This document shows, one piece after another, positions 5,763 to 5,804 of a stretch of DNA of 5,804 nt (position 1 is the stretch's first letter; each line of letters begins with the position of its first letter). The notes below the pieces were generated by a model. That model was not told where the DNA came from, ran no database searches, and saw only the letters and a program-made list of their open reading frames with translations. The DNA is taken from the NCBI GenBank assembly GCA_945833725.1, contig CAMAFU010000130.1, forward strand, positions 1 to 5,804. The letters run 5' to 3'. The translations under genes were made by a program, and so were the position numbers. The DNA is from an uncultured Treponema sp. Lineage in GTDB: Bacteria > Spirochaetota > Spirochaetia > Treponematales > Treponemataceae.

Positions 5763-5804
5763 AAAACGGCGTAAATTATCCAGAGCCTAAAGCATTATAA
5801 AAAT
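5763..5804. other. AT-rich window edge, no gene seen
   Basis: The last 42 bases have stops in minus-strand frames and no convincing coding sequence. A TATAAT on the minus strand (5799-5794) has its would-be -35 outside the window, so it cannot be judged. Confidence 0.5.

Noticed and set aside
5504..5800. Plus-strand open frame of 98 codons across the right-hand intergenic region
   Set aside because: It crosses the GC-rich repeat, the terminator and the AT-rich promoter region, its composition changes along its length, and the product has no recognisable motif.
5763..5804. Minus-strand GGC...GCC followed by TTTTTT as an upstream terminator
   Set aside because: The stem would be only three base pairs with a long loop.
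1..5804. CRISPR array, tRNA, rRNA, insertion sequence or toxin-antitoxin system
   Set aside because: No regularly spaced repeats, cloverleaf sequence, rRNA core motif, transposase or small paired genes were seen on either strand.

Overview
The window most likely comes from a spirochaete of the Treponema type that makes its own aromatic amino acids. This is inferred from the genes: a divergent MraY, a lipoprotein with a relaxed spirochaete-like lipobox, a treponeme-like gene order, and AT-rich DNA with many A/T runs. No marker gene is present, so the genus is a judgement. All genes lie on the minus strand, so transcription runs from right to left.

Right end (5481-5804): no protein gene is apparent. 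In transcription order there is a sigma70-like promoter (5762-5735), a stretch of about 105 nt that can fold into hairpins, and a strong intrinsic terminator (5657-5623). Together these outline a possible small RNA or attenuated leader. A GC-rich, palindrome-bearing block (about 5509-5624) follows and looks like a dispersed intergenic repeat.

Gene block (5480 to 1): five co-directional genes with gaps of 58, 10, 33 and 45 nt and no convincing terminator between them. In order they are an M20-family metallo-hydrolase, a COG3014-like lipoprotein, MraY (lipid I synthase of peptidoglycan synthesis), AroA (EPSP synthase of the shikimate pathway), and the N-terminal 103 codons of a multi-pass membrane protein that runs off the left edge. 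The close spacing fits one operon, possibly with a second start just before the last gene.

How they may work together: MraY is the clear cell-wall enzyme. The lipoprotein ends 10 nt before mraY, and mraY has no visible Shine-Dalgarno sequence, so the two may be translationally coupled. The M20 enzyme could process a peptide or N-acyl amino acid, and AroA supplies chorismate, so the block mixes envelope and amino-acid functions. I found no clear new defence or mobile system. The best candidates for something undescribed are the promoter-to-terminator RNA unit, the adjacent GC-rich repeat, and the motif changes in MraY and AroA.
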